Program-made: the position numbers and the translations under genes
In this document: one piece after another, positions 55,436-64,000 of the stretch
Layout of the letters: each line of letters begins with the position of its first letter
How positions within the stretch are numbered: position 1 is the stretch's first letter
NCBI GenBank assembly: GCA_038749595.1
Contig: JBCDHW010000005.1
Span: 62,001 to 126,000, forward strand
DNA from: Parvularcula sp038749595
GTDB taxonomy: Bacteria; Pseudomonadota; Alphaproteobacteria; Caulobacterales; Parvularculaceae
DNA length: 64,000 nt
Direction: 5' to 3'
Notes under the pieces: model-generated
Databases searched by the model: none
Seen by the model: only the letters and a program-made list of their open reading frames with translations
What the model was told of the DNA's origin: nothing

Positions 55436-56842
55436 ATGGCGACAAACGCAACAGGCATCGCTCCCTCAGCCACCGGCACGCCCGAAGACAATAGGCGCGT
55501 TGCGCGCGCAAGGAATGTGGTCATCTTTTCTGGAGGCACCAGCCTCCTCGGGGCGGCCTTGCTCGGGTTTGTCAGCTGGCCCGTTGCCTTGACCATCAGT
55601 GCAGTGACGTTCGGTCTGATTGCGCTGGCCAATGCGCCGCTGTTCCAAAACAGCACCGACGAGCAGCAACCCGAAGTATCGAGCGATATGCTCCGCCTGC
55701 TGCGTTATTCGGCGATCCTCGACGCTCTGCCGCAACCCGTGTTGGTGCTTGATGGAAAGGACAGGATCGAGCTGAGCAACGCGGCGGGTACGGCCCTTTT
55801 CGGGAACGCCATTGAGAATGCACACATCTCGACCATCGTCCGGGCTCCTACGGCGCTGGAGGTCCTCCGCGAGGCGCGGCACGCCGGCGAGGCCCGCGAA
55901 GCGGAGTACAGTTCAGTGACATCGCAAGGGTTTTCGGGCCTCTTTTACGCGGCTCCGCTCGCTGGGACAGACGATCCATCGAGTGACGAAATGATCGTGA
56001 TGATCCGTGACCGGACTGAGCAGAAGAAGCTCGAAAAGATGCGTACGGACTTCATCGCCAATGTCAGCCATGAGCTCCGCACGCCGCTGGCTTCGATCCT
56101 CGGGTTCATTGAGACGCTGCAAGGCCACGCGAAAGATGACCCCGCGGCCCAGGAGCGTTTCTTTAGACTGATGCAAGCACAGACGGAGCGGATGCTGCGC
56201 CTGGTCCAGGACTTGGTCAGCCTTTCAGCGCTTGAGCTCAATGAACGCCGCGTTCCCGAAGAAAAAGTCGACCTTTGCGAAGTCGCGAGCGTTGTTCGGG
56301 AAACGATGGCTCCGGTGGCCAAGGCCGCGCATGGGGAGATGGTGCAAGGCCCCACCGACTGCACCGCAGAAATCACGGGGGACCGAGACCAACTGATCCA
56401 AGTGATCCAAAACCTATCCGACAACGCCCTCCGCTATGGCCGGAACAGTGGTGATGAGCCTGCGCGGGTGCATGTCTCCGTCGGCTTTGGCTCTGAATTG
56501 GCCTTTGAAAACGCTGAGAAAAGCGGGGATAGCCCGGACCAAATCGCGGTTCGGGCCGGCTGTCAGACCGAGGATCTCCGCTATGTGCGCGTGCGCGATG
56601 AAGGCCCGGGCATCGAAAAAAACGATCTTCCGCGGCTTACCGAACGGTTTTACCGAATTGACGTGGAGCGCAGCCGGGCGACCGGAGGAACAGGGCTCGG
56701 CCTGGCTATCGTTAAGCACATTGTCGGCCGACATCGCGGGGGCATCTTGATCGAATCAGCGCCCGGGCGTGGCGCCGCGTTTACCTGCTACTTCCCACCG
56801 GACGTCGCCGATGATCTCGACACCAGTGTTCCGCAAGTGTAA
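55436..56842 (+). CDS. phoR: Phosphate regulon sensor histidine kinase PhoR
   Basis: The 468-residue kinase has two close N-terminal membrane helices (about 28-70), a PAS domain (90-195; PVLVLDGKDRIELSNAAG), HisKA with His212 in NVSHELRTPLASILGF, and an HATPase_c domain with NLSDNALRYG, VRDEGPGIE and GGTGLGLAIVKH. It has the PhoR layout with no large periplasmic sensor. phoU and phoB follow, so it is almost certainly PhoR. Start 55436 is ATG. Confidence 0.93.
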   Translation: MATNATGIAPSATGTPEDNRRVARARNVVIFSGGTSLLGAALLGFVSWPVALTISAVTFGLIALANAPLFQNSTDEQQPEVSSDMLRLLRYSAILDALPQPVLVLDGKDRIELSNAAGTALFGNAIENAHISTIVRAPTALEVLREARHAGEAREAEYSSVTSQGFSGLFYAAPLAGTDDPSSDEMIVMIRDRTEQKKLEKMRTDFIANVSHELRTPLASILGFIETLQGHAKDDPAAQERFFRLMQAQTERMLRLVQDLVSLSALELNERRVPEEKVDLCEVASVVRETMAPVAKAAHGEMVQGPTDCTAEITGDRDQLIQVIQNLSDNALRYGRNSGDEPARVHVSVGFGSELAFENAEKSGDSPDQIAVRAGCQTEDLRYVRVRDEGPGIEKNDLPRLTERFYRIDVERSRATGGTGLGLAIVKHIVGRHRGGILIESAPGRGAAFTCYFPPDVADDLDTSVPQV

Positions 56843-56961
56843 CTCTCGGGGTTCCGCGCGGGAAATTGTGAACTTTTCTAAAAATTGCCGCGCTGAGGGG
56901 CCGCAGACACGGTGGTGTCACACAAATCGTGCAAGGGGGGCGGCCTAGAGGAGTACCAGTT

Positions 56962-57675
56962 ATGCCGTTCGGCATTTTGAGACAGCAAGCAGACCGCATC
57001 GAAAAGCTCGATGTCGCGCTGGCGACCATGGGAGGTTTGGTCGAACAGCAGCTGACCGATGCGCTGTCTGCATTTGAAGAGCGTGATGCGGCGTTAGCGC
57101 GCCAAGTGGACGAAAAAGATGCCGAAATCGATCAGTTCGAGCGGCGTATTGAACACCTTGTCGCGGATCTGTTTCACGACCGGCGGCGCGAGCCTGCCGA
57201 AATTCGCCGGATGATGGCGGCGCTTCGGATTGCGTCTGAGATGGAACGGGTTGGCGATCTGGCCAAGAACATCGCTCGGCGCTCGGTCGTCATCGCAGAA
57301 AGCGACGATGCAGGGGAACATGCCAAGCACGCCGGTGTCGTCCGTATGGGGCGTATTGCGCTGCGCCAATTTGCGGAAGCACTGGACGCCCTTTTCCGCC
57401 GCAACGCCGAAGCGGCCCGCGCCGTGCGTAACGCCGATGACCAGGTCGATGATATCTACAATTCTGTGTTCATTGAAATCATGACACTGATGAATTCCGT
57501 TCCTGGCTCTGCGTCCGCTGGAACGCATCTCATTTTTGTGGCGAAGAATTTCGAACGCATCGGCGATCACGCCACCAACATTGCCGAGCGGGTGCACTTC
57601 GCTTTGACCGGACGGGAATTGCCGCCGGAACGGGCGAAGTCTGACGTGACCAGCACGCTCCAAGCTGCGGAATAA
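56962..57675 (+). CDS. phoU: Phosphate transport regulator PhoU
   Basis: The 237-residue helical protein relays the state of the phosphate transporter to PhoR. ATG 56962 follows GAGGAG; upstream codons are not needed. The tandem PhoU helical repeats carry the metal-binding pattern (ALRIASEMERVGDLAKNIA and FVAKNFERIGDHATNIAE) with conserved E/D-xxRxGD pairs. Here pstSCAB, which usually lie between phoR and phoU, are absent. phoB follows after five bases. Confidence 0.95.
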   Translation: MPFGILRQQADRIEKLDVALATMGGLVEQQLTDALSAFEERDAALARQVDEKDAEIDQFERRIEHLVADLFHDRRREPAEIRRMMAALRIASEMERVGDLAKNIARRSVVIAESDDAGEHAKHAGVVRMGRIALRQFAEALDALFRRNAEAARAVRNADDQVDDIYNSVFIEIMTLMNSVPGSASAGTHLIFVAKNFERIGDHATNIAERVHFALTGRELPPERAKSDVTSTLQAAE

Positions 57676-57680
57676 TTCCC

Positions 57681-58394
57681 ATGGCCAAAACGCGCATCCT
57701 GATCGTTGAAGATGACGAGTCGCTCCGTACACTCATGGAATACAACTTCGAGAAGGAAGCATTTGACGTGGTCTCAGCCAAAGACGGCGAAGAGGCGCTT
57801 CTGAAGGTAGAAGAAACCCGGCCTGACTTTGTCGTGCTCGACTGGATGCTGCCGAACGTCTCCGGGATTGAGGTGTGTCGTCAGCTTCGGGCCAAGCCAG
57901 AGACAAAGGCCCTGCCGATCATCATGCTGACGGCCCGCGCCGAGGAAGCGGATCGGATCAGAGGTCTTGATACGGGTGCGGATGACTATGTGCTCAAACC
58001 GTTCTCGATGGAAGAGCTGGTGGCGCGCATTCGGGCGGTCCTTCGCCGGCTTCGTCCCACGCTGGTCAGCGACACCGTGTCGTGCGGAGACATCGAAATC
58101 GACCGCACAGAACATCGTGTACGGCGTAATGGCGACGAAGTTCATCTTGGGCCCACCGAATACCGCCTCCTCGACCACCTGATGCAAAGCCCCGGGCGCG
58201 TATTTAGCCGCGAGCAGCTGCTGAATGCCGTATGGGGGGCGGATGTTTATGTCGAGGTGCGGACAGTCGACGTGCATATCGGGCGCCTGCGCAAAGCACT
58301 GGCCAAACACGGCGAAGGCAATCCGATCCGCACGGTTCGATCAGCGGGTTACGCGATTGAAGCGCAAAGCCCTGTTCGTCAGCGCGCGAGCTGA
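57681..58394 (+). CDS. phoB: Phosphate regulon response regulator PhoB
   Basis: A 237-residue OmpR-class regulator. The receiver has the acidic pair in LIVEDDESLR, Asp54 in VVLDWMLP, the Thr in LTARAEE and Lys in DYVLKPF. The winged-helix output domain has EYRLLDHLMQSPGRVFSREQ and VRTVDVHIGRLRKAL. PhoR phosphorylates it under phosphate limitation. It ends directly at the convergent trkH stop with no spacer. Confidence 0.95.
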   Translation: MAKTRILIVEDDESLRTLMEYNFEKEAFDVVSAKDGEEALLKVEETRPDFVVLDWMLPNVSGIEVCRQLRAKPETKALPIIMLTARAEEADRIRGLDTGADDYVLKPFSMEELVARIRAVLRRLRPTLVSDTVSCGDIEIDRTEHRVRRNGDEVHLGPTEYRLLDHLMQSPGRVFSREQLLNAVWGADVYVEVRTVDVHIGRLRKALAKHGEGNPIRTVRSAGYAIEAQSPVRQRAS

Positions 58395-59870
58395 TCAACG
58401 GCGCCAAAAGCTCGGTACAAAGAGCACCAATACCGTGAACAGCTCAAGCCGACCAAGAAGCATGGCGGCCGATAAGATCCATTTCACACCGTCGGGCAAC
58501 GTCGCGTAGTTCCCCGCGGGGCCGACGATATCGCCAAGGCCGGGCCCGACGTTGGCAATCGCCGATCCCGCCGCCGAGAGCGCGGTAACTGCATCAAGCT
58601 GGAACAGCGAAAGGGCGACGGCGATGGTGGCAAACAGCGCGAAGTAGAGGAAGAAAAAGCTCAAAACCGAGCGGAAGACACCCTCATCAAGCGGGCGGCC
58701 GTTATAGCGCGCGACCGTCACCCGGTGGGGATGGCTGAGCTTTTGTATGTAGACGGATAATGCTGCAATCGCGACCTGCAGGCGAAATATTTTCAACCCG
58801 CACGACGTGGAGCCAGCGCACCCGCCGACAAACATCACACAGAAGAACAGGCCCAAGGCAAATGGTCCCCACGCGTTGTAATTCGCGCTGGCGTATCCCG
58901 TCCCGGTCATGATCGAGACAATATTGAACGCAGCGAGGCGGAAGCCTTTCCAAAGATCGAACCCGAGCCCTGACGTGATGCGGAAGGCGACGATCGCGGT
59001 GAAGACTGTTGCTGCGGCGAAAAAGAATCGGACCTGACCGTCGGTGAACAAGGCTTGGCTTCGCCCACGGAGCGCCAGGATGTAGAGGCCAAAAGGCATT
59101 GACCCGAGGATCATAAAAACGACGGCCACAAGGTCCACCGGTCCACGGGTGATGCCGCCCTCAATGAAGTAAGCAAACGACGTGTCTTTTGTGGAATACC
59201 CGCCCGTCGCCACCGTCGTCATCGCGTGGTTGAGCGCATCGAACGCGCTCATGCCAAAGCCCCAATAGCATGCAAAACAAAGCGCGGTCAGCACCGTGTA
59301 CAACATGAAGATCGCGATCGCGAGGTCATCAGCAGACGGCACAATCTTGTCAGACTTATCCGAGCTTTCGAGGCGAAACAGCTGCATTCCGCCCACGGAG
59401 AGAAAAGGCAAGATAGCGATCGCCATAATGATCACGCCAACCCCGCCGAACCATTGCAGCATCGACCGCCAAAGCAAGAATCCTGGCGGCATGGTGTCGA
59501 GGCCAATGACCACCGTCGCCCCTGTCGTGGTGAGACCTGACATCGATTCAAAAAACGCGTCGGTTACGGACAATTCCCCCGAACCCAGCGCCATGGGCAC
59601 AGCCGCGGCGATGACCAAGGCAATCCAGCTGCCGGTTGTCAGCAAGAAGCCCTGCCGCGTCGAAATCGCCTCAACGCGCCCCCAATTGGCCGCTGCCAGC
59701 CCCCCGCCGACGGCCCAGCACAGCCCTGCGGACGCAAGAAACGCCTGCTGGTCGTCACGGCTCGCATCGCCGCCGGCCAAACGATCGGCCAGCACGGGAA
59801 ACAGCATCGCTACGCCAAGGGCCGTAACGAAGAAGCCGATCACCAAAAGGACGGGGCGGAGCTCACGCAT
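58395..59870 (-). CDS. trkH: TrkH family potassium uptake protein
   Basis: The 491-residue membrane protein has the four M1-P-M2 repeats of TrkH/KtrB with selectivity-filter glycines in SGLTTTGATV, TTVATGGYST, IMTGTGYASAN and SAIANVGPG. It needs a cytoplasmic TrkA partner, which is not in the window. Start ATG 59870. On the minus strand it is 60 bases from the M23 gene; regulation is not seen. Confidence 0.94.
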   Translation of the reverse strand: MRELRPVLLVIGFFVTALGVAMLFPVLADRLAGGDASRDDQQAFLASAGLCWAVGGGLAAANWGRVEAISTRQGFLLTTGSWIALVIAAAVPMALGSGELSVTDAFFESMSGLTTTGATVVIGLDTMPPGFLLWRSMLQWFGGVGVIIMAIAILPFLSVGGMQLFRLESSDKSDKIVPSADDLAIAIFMLYTVLTALCFACYWGFGMSAFDALNHAMTTVATGGYSTKDTSFAYFIEGGITRGPVDLVAVVFMILGSMPFGLYILALRGRSQALFTDGQVRFFFAAATVFTAIVAFRITSGLGFDLWKGFRLAAFNIVSIMTGTGYASANYNAWGPFALGLFFCVMFVGGCAGSTSCGLKIFRLQVAIAALSVYIQKLSHPHRVTVARYNGRPLDEGVFRSVLSFFFLYFALFATIAVALSLFQLDAVTALSAAGSAIANVGPGLGDIVGPAGNYATLPDGVKWILSAAMLLGRLELFTVLVLFVPSFWRR

Positions 59871-59933
59871 CGCGGTGGGGTAGCTCGCTCATCACGCGCG
59901 TCAATCCAGTGCGGCCGCGCAAGTGCATGCCGG

Positions 59934-60404
59934 TCAACGAAACGGCACAACGCCGGTGGGATCCACCGACCGCCCGTTCATCCGCATTTCAAAGTGGAGG
60001 TGCGGCCCGGTCGAATGCCCTGACGAGCCGACTTTACCGATGGGTTGGCCTCGCTTCACCTTGCGGCCTTTGCGCGTTTTGTACCCCGAAAGGTGGGCGT
60101 AGTAGGTCTGAACCCCGCCGCCGTGATCGATGATGATCAGTCGGCCAAAGCCTCTTTTGCGCCCCCGGAACACCACGCGCCCTGACTGCGCCGCACGGAC
60201 GATCGTCCCGCGTTTGGCACCGATGTCGACACCGTGGTGGAAGCCTTTCCCGCGGACACCATAGCCCGAGGTGACCGTTCCCGTGACAGGCTTGGCGTAG
60301 CTGCCTTTCGGTGCCGAGGCACAAGAGACCACGGAAAGCGCGCAAAAAAGCGCCGCGAGGACGCGCAAGTCTTTTCGCCGGCAAGAGTTCTTCAGGATCG
60401 CCAT
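59934..60404 (-). CDS. M23 (LytM) family metallopeptidase, lipoprotein
   Basis: The 156-residue protein has an N-terminal signal with lipobox LSVVSC (Cys28) and a compact LytM domain. Zinc ligands are present: FHHGVDIG (His56, Asp60) and the closing HLHFEMR; a VVFRGRKRGFG strand and YYAHLSGYK lie between. Complete ligands suggest an active peptidoglycan endopeptidase rather than an EnvC/NlpD-type activator. Its length is near the minimum for the domain. It is divergent from uppP, itself a cell-wall gene. Confidence 0.9.
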   Translation of the reverse strand: MAILKNSCRRKDLRVLAALFCALSVVSCASAPKGSYAKPVTGTVTSGYGVRGKGFHHGVDIGAKRGTIVRAAQSGRVVFRGRKRGFGRLIIIDHGGGVQTYYAHLSGYKTRKGRKVKRGQPIGKVGSSGHSTGPHLHFEMRMNGRSVDPTGVVPFR

Positions 60405-60467
60405 GGCAAGACTCTACATGGTGAACGGTTTGTGGTCGGTGAAGGCCTCGGCCGAAACGGGGACATC

Positions 60468-61265
60468 ATGACCACGCTTGAGCTTTTGATCCTGGCGATT
60501 ATCCAAGGGATCACGGAATTTCTGCCGATTTCTTCCTCGGCGCATCTGATCTTGCCCTCGGCGCTGATTGACGGCTTCAGCGATCAAGGCGCGATGATCG
60601 ATGTCGCAGCGCATGTCGGCACCCTAGGTGCGGTCATCCTCTATTTTCGTCAGGACGTCGGCCGCTTGTTCCTGGGGCTCGGTGATTTCGCCTTGCGACG
60701 GGCCTCCGACGATCGCCGCCTGTTTGAGGTGATCGCCCTGGGCACCATCCCCTTTCTGTTCGCGGGGACGGCCGTCGCGTTGACAGGGTTCAACGACGTC
60801 TTGCGCGATCCGGTGATCATTGCCTGGGCTTCAATCGGATTTGGGGTTTTGTTGTGGATCGCTGACCGCCGGCCGCAAACAGAGTCGGGAGACGTTTCGA
60901 CGTTTAAGGCGGCGTTTTTGATCGGCCTTGCCCAGTGCTTGGCGCTTATCCCAGGAACGTCGCGCTCGGGAATCACCATCACGGCCAGCCGTTTCTTGGG
61001 CTATCAACGCAAAGATGCGGCGCGATTCTCTATGCTGCTGGCGATCCCGGCAATTGGGGCGTCGGGTCTTTACGCGACGTATGACCTCATCAGCGAGGGC
61101 GATGTTCAAGACCTGACATCTGCAGGGCTCATCGCAGGGCTCTCTTTTTTGGCAGCTCTCGCGGCTATCGCATTGTTTTTGAAAGCCTCTGAGCGGTTTT
61201 CCTTCACGCCCTTCGTTCTCTACCGGATCGCCTTGGGCGCGATCATTCTCCTGCTTGTCACATAA
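60468..61265 (+). CDS. uppP: Undecaprenyl-diphosphatase UppP (BacA)
   Basis: This integral membrane enzyme recycles the undecaprenyl carrier of peptidoglycan synthesis. ATG 60468 gives 265 residues with about eight helices. Conserved blocks are AIIQGITEFLPISSSAHLIL (Glu of the active site), MIDVAAHVGTLGAVILYF and the PGTSRSGITI loop (Ser/Arg). It is divergent from the M23 peptidase. The upstream extension to 60234 is spurious. BacA also confers bacitracin tolerance when abundant. Confidence 0.96.
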   Translation: MTTLELLILAIIQGITEFLPISSSAHLILPSALIDGFSDQGAMIDVAAHVGTLGAVILYFRQDVGRLFLGLGDFALRRASDDRRLFEVIALGTIPFLFAGTAVALTGFNDVLRDPVIIAWASIGFGVLLWIADRRPQTESGDVSTFKAAFLIGLAQCLALIPGTSRSGITITASRFLGYQRKDAARFSMLLAIPAIGASGLYATYDLISEGDVQDLTSAGLIAGLSFLAALAAIALFLKASERFSFTPFVLYRIALGAIILLLVT

Positions 61266-61443
61266 CGCACGTTGCAGGAGCCCCGATTGATGTTACCTTA
61301 GCACTCTCGGGGGGTCATCGGCGGTGCGGGCAGCACCGGAGTGGTTTGCTTAAGGCGTCATTTACCGACTGATGACATTTCTTAACGTGGGGTTTCAGGA
61401 ACTCCTGTAGCTCCATACCATCAGCGAGGGTGGAGGCACGCGC

Positions 61444-61683
61444 ATGACAGAAGAATTCTTTGACGAACTCGACAGCAAGGTCTGCTACGTCCGTGAAGTT
61501 CTTGCGAAAGATGTCCGCGACGACATTGAGGCCGAGCTCGAAAGCAAGTTCGCCTTTGAGGACGATAGCGTTCTCTACGCCCTTTACGCCGACGACGGCT
61601 CCCGGATTGCGCTGATGAGCGACCGCGAGATCGCTTTCGCCGCGGCGCGGCAACATGAACTGACGCCGCTGAGCGTGCACTGA
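61444..61683 (+). CDS. DUF1150 family protein
   Basis: The 79-residue acidic protein has the DUF1150 pattern: a DSKVCYVREV strand, a middle DSVLYALYADDGSRIALM and the closing AARQHELTPLSVH. In many alphaproteobacteria the gene follows the small heat-shock gene hspA; here it is isolated some 59 kb away from hsp20. Upstream, TTAA at 61350 with TTTA after seven bases weakly resembles a CtrA box. A strong terminator follows at 61710. Confidence 0.85.
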   Translation: MTEEFFDELDSKVCYVREVLAKDVRDDIEAELESKFAFEDDSVLYALYADDGSRIALMSDREIAFAAARQHELTPLSVH

Positions 61684-61709
61684 AGCTTCAAAATCACGTC
61701 TGGAATGAG

Positions 61710-61737
61710 AAAAGCCGGGGTTCGCCCCGGCTTTTTT
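61710..61737. terminator. Strong terminator between DUF1150 and convergent ptsN
   Basis: AAAAGCCGGGG-ttcg-CCCCGGCTTTTTT forms a perfect stem with a UUCG-type loop, with A residues before and T residues after it, so it can end transcription from both sides. Confidence 0.93.
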
Positions 61738-61769
61738 CTTGCCCGCAAGGCGACGACGAAAGGGTCGGC

Positions 61770-62237
61770 CTAGGCCGCTTCCGCGTCGCCTTCAGTAATG
61801 AGGGCAGCGTAGGCCGCTTTTTGATTCGCCGCGCCGCGCAGTGCGTTGACCACGCCGGGTTGCCGGAAAACCCGAGCGACGCGCGACAAGGCCTTCAAAT
61901 GGTTGGCATTATCCGCTTCGGGCGCAAGCAGGAGGAAAATCAGATCGACGGGCTCACCGTCGATGGCCTCGAACGCCACTTTCTCCCGCAGGCGCATCAA
62001 AACGCCAGAAATCTCGGGCAGTTCGACCCGCGCGTGCGGGATAGCAATGCCGCCGCCAACACCAGTCGAGCCAAGCCGCTCACGCTCAGTAAGCTTCTCA
62101 AGCACATCAGCGGAATGCAGCCCAAATTGCTTTGCGCTCATGTCGGCCAGCTGTTCCAAAACGCTTCGTTTACAGGTTGCAGCAACGTCGAGATGGACAT
62201 TGTTGGGCTCAATTAAGCCACGCAAACTTCTCGTCAT
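61770..62237 (-). CDS. ptsN: PTS IIA-like nitrogen regulatory protein PtsN
   Basis: The 155-residue EIIA-Ntr receives phosphate from the PtsP-NPr relay. The phospho-acceptor His68 is in GGGIAIPHARVE, and the fold features ERERLGSTGVG and VDLIFLLLAPEADNANHL are present. It regulates potassium, nitrogen and stress functions by binding partners. It is the third gene of the rpoN-hpf-ptsN order, a well-known set; trkH nearby may be coincidental. Confidence 0.95.
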   Translation of the reverse strand: MTRSLRGLIEPNNVHLDVAATCKRSVLEQLADMSAKQFGLHSADVLEKLTERERLGSTGVGGGIAIPHARVELPEISGVLMRLREKVAFEAIDGEPVDLIFLLLAPEADNANHLKALSRVARVFRQPGVVNALRGAANQKAAYAALITEGDAEAA

Positions 62238-62399
62238 AAACTAATCGGCGCCTCAGCAGCGCCGCACCTCTGTCCTAAGGCGCACCACACAATGGTGCCC
62301 ATCGGTCCCCCATGCTGGAGGCGTGCCAACACCAAGGTGTACCACGCTCCGGGAGGCGGCCTATAGCCATCTGGGGCAGACACGCAAAGGGAAGTTTTT

Positions 62400-62981
62400 T
62401 TAAGATTTCACCCCGGCTTCAATCCAGCCGATATTGCCATCTTCACGGCGGTGAACGACAGAAAGCGTTCCATTTCCGGCATTTCGGAACACAACCACGG
62501 GGCTGTCTCCCACGTCTAACTGCAAGACAGCGTCGGTAACGGTCATCTCCCGCAACGATGTCGCAGACTCGGCGATCACGAGGGGCGCATCGCCCTCTCC
62601 ACTCTCATCATGCGCGCCATCTTGCGGCGAGCCTTGGATCACATAGGAGCTGGCTGCTTCGGCAGGCAGCGGCTCACGGCCCTTGGCATGGTGGTCTTTG
62701 AGGCGCCGTTTGTAGCGGCGGACCCGCTTTTCGAGGCGCTCCATGGCTTGGTCAAAAGCCGCGTAAGCGTCTCCACCACGGCCGTTTGCCGCCAGGAAAA
62801 CACCTGAAGCGAGGTGAACCGTCGCTTCGGTGGTCAAAAACGAGCCGTCTTTGCCGAAGTTGACGTTCGCCTCGGCCCCGCGGTCAAAATACTTTCGGAT
62901 CCCCCCGGTAATCGCATCCCTGACGTGAAGCTGTAGCGCCTCCCCCAAATCGATGCCTTTTCCGGTGACCTGAATGTCCAT
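62400..62981 (-). CDS. hpf: Ribosome hibernation promoting factor, long form
   Basis: The 193-residue protein has the N-terminal ribosome-binding domain (1-105: MDIQVTGKGIDLGEALQLHV, VNFGKDGSFLTTEATVHLAS, YAAFDQAMERLEKRVRRYKR). A linker leads to the C-terminal dimerisation domain (135-190: ATSLREMTVTDAVLQLDVGD, RREDGNIGWIEAG). The long form makes 100S ribosome dimers alone, without RMF. It lies between rpoN and ptsN. Confidence 0.95.
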   Translation of the reverse strand: MDIQVTGKGIDLGEALQLHVRDAITGGIRKYFDRGAEANVNFGKDGSFLTTEATVHLASGVFLAANGRGGDAYAAFDQAMERLEKRVRRYKRRLKDHHAKGREPLPAEAASSYVIQGSPQDGAHDESGEGDAPLVIAESATSLREMTVTDAVLQLDVGDSPVVVFRNAGNGTLSVVHRREDGNIGWIEAGVKS

Positions 62982-63106
62982 GGGATCTCCTCGCTTTCAC
63001 GCAGCGCTTCTTTGTCGCGGAAAACGTAGACCTGAACAGGCCCCGCGACCAGCTTGCAGTGCGGTAGAACTGGGCTGTCCCAAAACGGGACAAGCCGCTG
63101 TGCGGA

Positions 63107-64000
63107 TTAGAGCGCCTGCTTGGCGGAACGTTTGCGCTCGACCGACGAGGGAATGTCGAGGCTCGTCCGATATTTAGCGACCGTTCGGCGGGCGATCGCG
63201 ATATCGATGTCCGCCAAAGCACTCACCAGTTGGTCGTCTGAGAGCGGCTTCAGCGGATCCTCTTTGTCGATCAGCGTTTTGATAACGTGCCGGACGCTCT
63301 CGGCAGAATATTCCTGATCACCGCCCGATGAGGGGATCGCCGCAGTGAAGAAATACTTCATCTCGAACACACCGCGGGGGGTGTGCATGTACTTGCCCGT
63401 GGTCACCCGGCTCACCGTGCTCTCGTGCATCTCGATCGCTTCGGCCACGGTTTTGAGGTTTAGCGGTTTAAGGTAGCGGATTCCTTCGGCGAAGAAACGA
63501 TCCTGGTACCGAACAATTTCGGAAGAGACCTTCAGAATTGTCCGTGCACGTTGATCAAGCGAACGGACGAGCCAGTTCGCATCGCTCATCTGGTCTTGGA
63601 GGAACAGCTTACTCTCCTCCGGCTGGTTCGCTTTAGAGAGCTTGGCATAGTACTGCTCATTGGCGATTACGCGCGGCAGGGTCTCGCTGTTCAGTTCGAC
63701 GCGCCATGATCCGTCGGACCCCTCAGCAACATAAACATCGGGCACCACCACCTGGACCGGATCGCTGCCGTAAGCCAGGCCTGGCTTAGGGTTGAGGGTC
63801 TTGATGACGACCACGGCATCGCGGAGGGCCTCATCCGACATGCCCGTGATTTTCTTCAGCTCACTGATTTTATGGCTGCCAAGCAGGCTGAGATTGTCGA
63901 GCAAGAGCTCCATACCCTCGGGCACGTCGGGACGGTCTTGCAGTTGAAGGCGCAGACACTCGCCAAGCGAGCGGGCCCCGACGCCGGCAGGCTCAAACTT
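63107..64000 (-). CDS. rpoN: RNA polymerase sigma-54 factor RpoN, N-terminal part beyond the window
   Basis: The frame is open to base 64000 and covers 297 residues up to the stop. Visible are FEPAGVGARSLGECLRLQL, the core-binding helices, the HTH region (TVAEAIEMHESTVSRVTTGK) and near the C terminus ARRTVAKYRTSLDIPSS, the RpoN box. The N-terminal Gln-rich activator region is cut off. Sigma-54 needs enhancer-binding ATPases. Downstream are hpf and ptsN. Confidence 0.96.
   Translation of the reverse strand, partial: KFEPAGVGARSLGECLRLQLQDRPDVPEGMELLLDNLSLLGSHKISELKKITGMSDEALRDAVVVIKTLNPKPGLAYGSDPVQVVVPDVYVAEGSDGSWRVELNSETLPRVIANEQYYAKLSKANQPEESKLFLQDQMSDANWLVRSLDQRARTILKVSSEIVRYQDRFFAEGIRYLKPLNLKTVAEAIEMHESTVSRVTTGKYMHTPRGVFEMKYFFTAAIPSSGGDQEYSAESVRHVIKTLIDKEDPLKPLSDDQLVSALADIDIAIARRTVAKYRTSLDIPSSVERKRSAKQAL

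Noticed and set aside
56843..56961. Pho box in the phoR-phoU gap
   Set aside because: No pair of CTGTCAT-like repeats could be read.
61350..61365. CtrA box (TTAA-N7-TTTA) before the DUF1150 gene
   Set aside because: Only one half matches well; no other CtrA-type site seen in the window.

Overview
The window looks like a chromosomal segment of a high-GC alphaproteobacterium. The main reasons are local gene orders typical of that class: ptsN-hpf-rpoN; transketolase-gapA-pgk-aldolase divergent from a DUF4164-like/zapA pair followed by 6S RNA and 5-formyl-THF cyclo-ligase; radA-cvpA-purF; a YbgC gene directly behind ruvCAB; and DUF2125, DUF1150, Coq4 and VPLPA-CTERM families. Several starts are GTG or TTG. 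A Parvularculales/Caulobacterales-side lineage is a guess, not something the sequence proves. No tRNA, rRNA operon, CRISPR array, prophage or insertion sequence was seen; most of the window is housekeeping DNA with a few accessory insertions.

Layout. 1-8.1 kb: a truncated alpha/beta hydrolase, an SCP2-like protein, a methyltransferase-fold lipoprotein, hsp20 with a possible RNA thermometer, a LysR regulator divergent from a small exported protein, an MFS permease, two small genes too short for usual ORF cut-offs (a 55-aa Cys-rich protein and rpmG), and a TAP-type hydrolase. 8.2-15.5 kb: purQ and purL, separated by a secreted vanadium-haloperoxidase-like protein, an AT-richer VPLPA-CTERM protein, repeat-bearing intergenic DNA and nnrU. 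15.5-21.4 kb: a DegP/HtrA protease, then an FMN-riboswitch-controlled ribD-ribE-ribB-ribH-folE operon. 21.4-31.6 kb, minus strand: ybgC-ruvB-ruvA-ruvC, thiE-coq4, a PH-domain protein, then fba-pgk-gap-tkt. 31.7-38.2 kb: zapA region, 6S RNA, fau, radA, cvpA, purF. 38.3-49.9 kb: a GAF-PAS protein, ccmF-ccmH-ydcF-plsC-DUF2125, hisC and a methyltransferase divergent from gloB, a cupin, DUF3429, pdeM, a PDZ-hydrolase. 49.9-64 kb: dcd, apaG, ttcA, a serine hydrolase, a GntR regulator with its operator, trpS, phoR-phoU-phoB, trkH, an M23 peptidase, uppP, DUF1150, ptsN, hpf and a truncated rpoN.

The most unusual object is purL (12805-15528). It encodes 907 residues where stand-alone small-type PurL is about 740. 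The surplus has two sources: a roughly 90-residue insert between the two catalytic halves, whose predicted beta-alpha-beta-beta-alpha-beta order resembles PurS, and a complete BolA domain fused in frame at the C terminus. No purS gene is seen beside purQ or purL. This suggests, as an inference, a rearranged FGAM synthetase that may carry its own PurS-like module and link purine synthesis to a BolA (Fe-S/glutaredoxin-partner) domain.

Other points of note are a translational expression platform behind the FMN riboswitch, a riboflavin operon that ends in folE and has no GTP cyclohydrolase II, a GntR operator covering its own start codon, phoR-phoU-phoB without pst genes, and a Cys in place of the usual Ser in the vanadate-site motif of the haloperoxidase-like protein.
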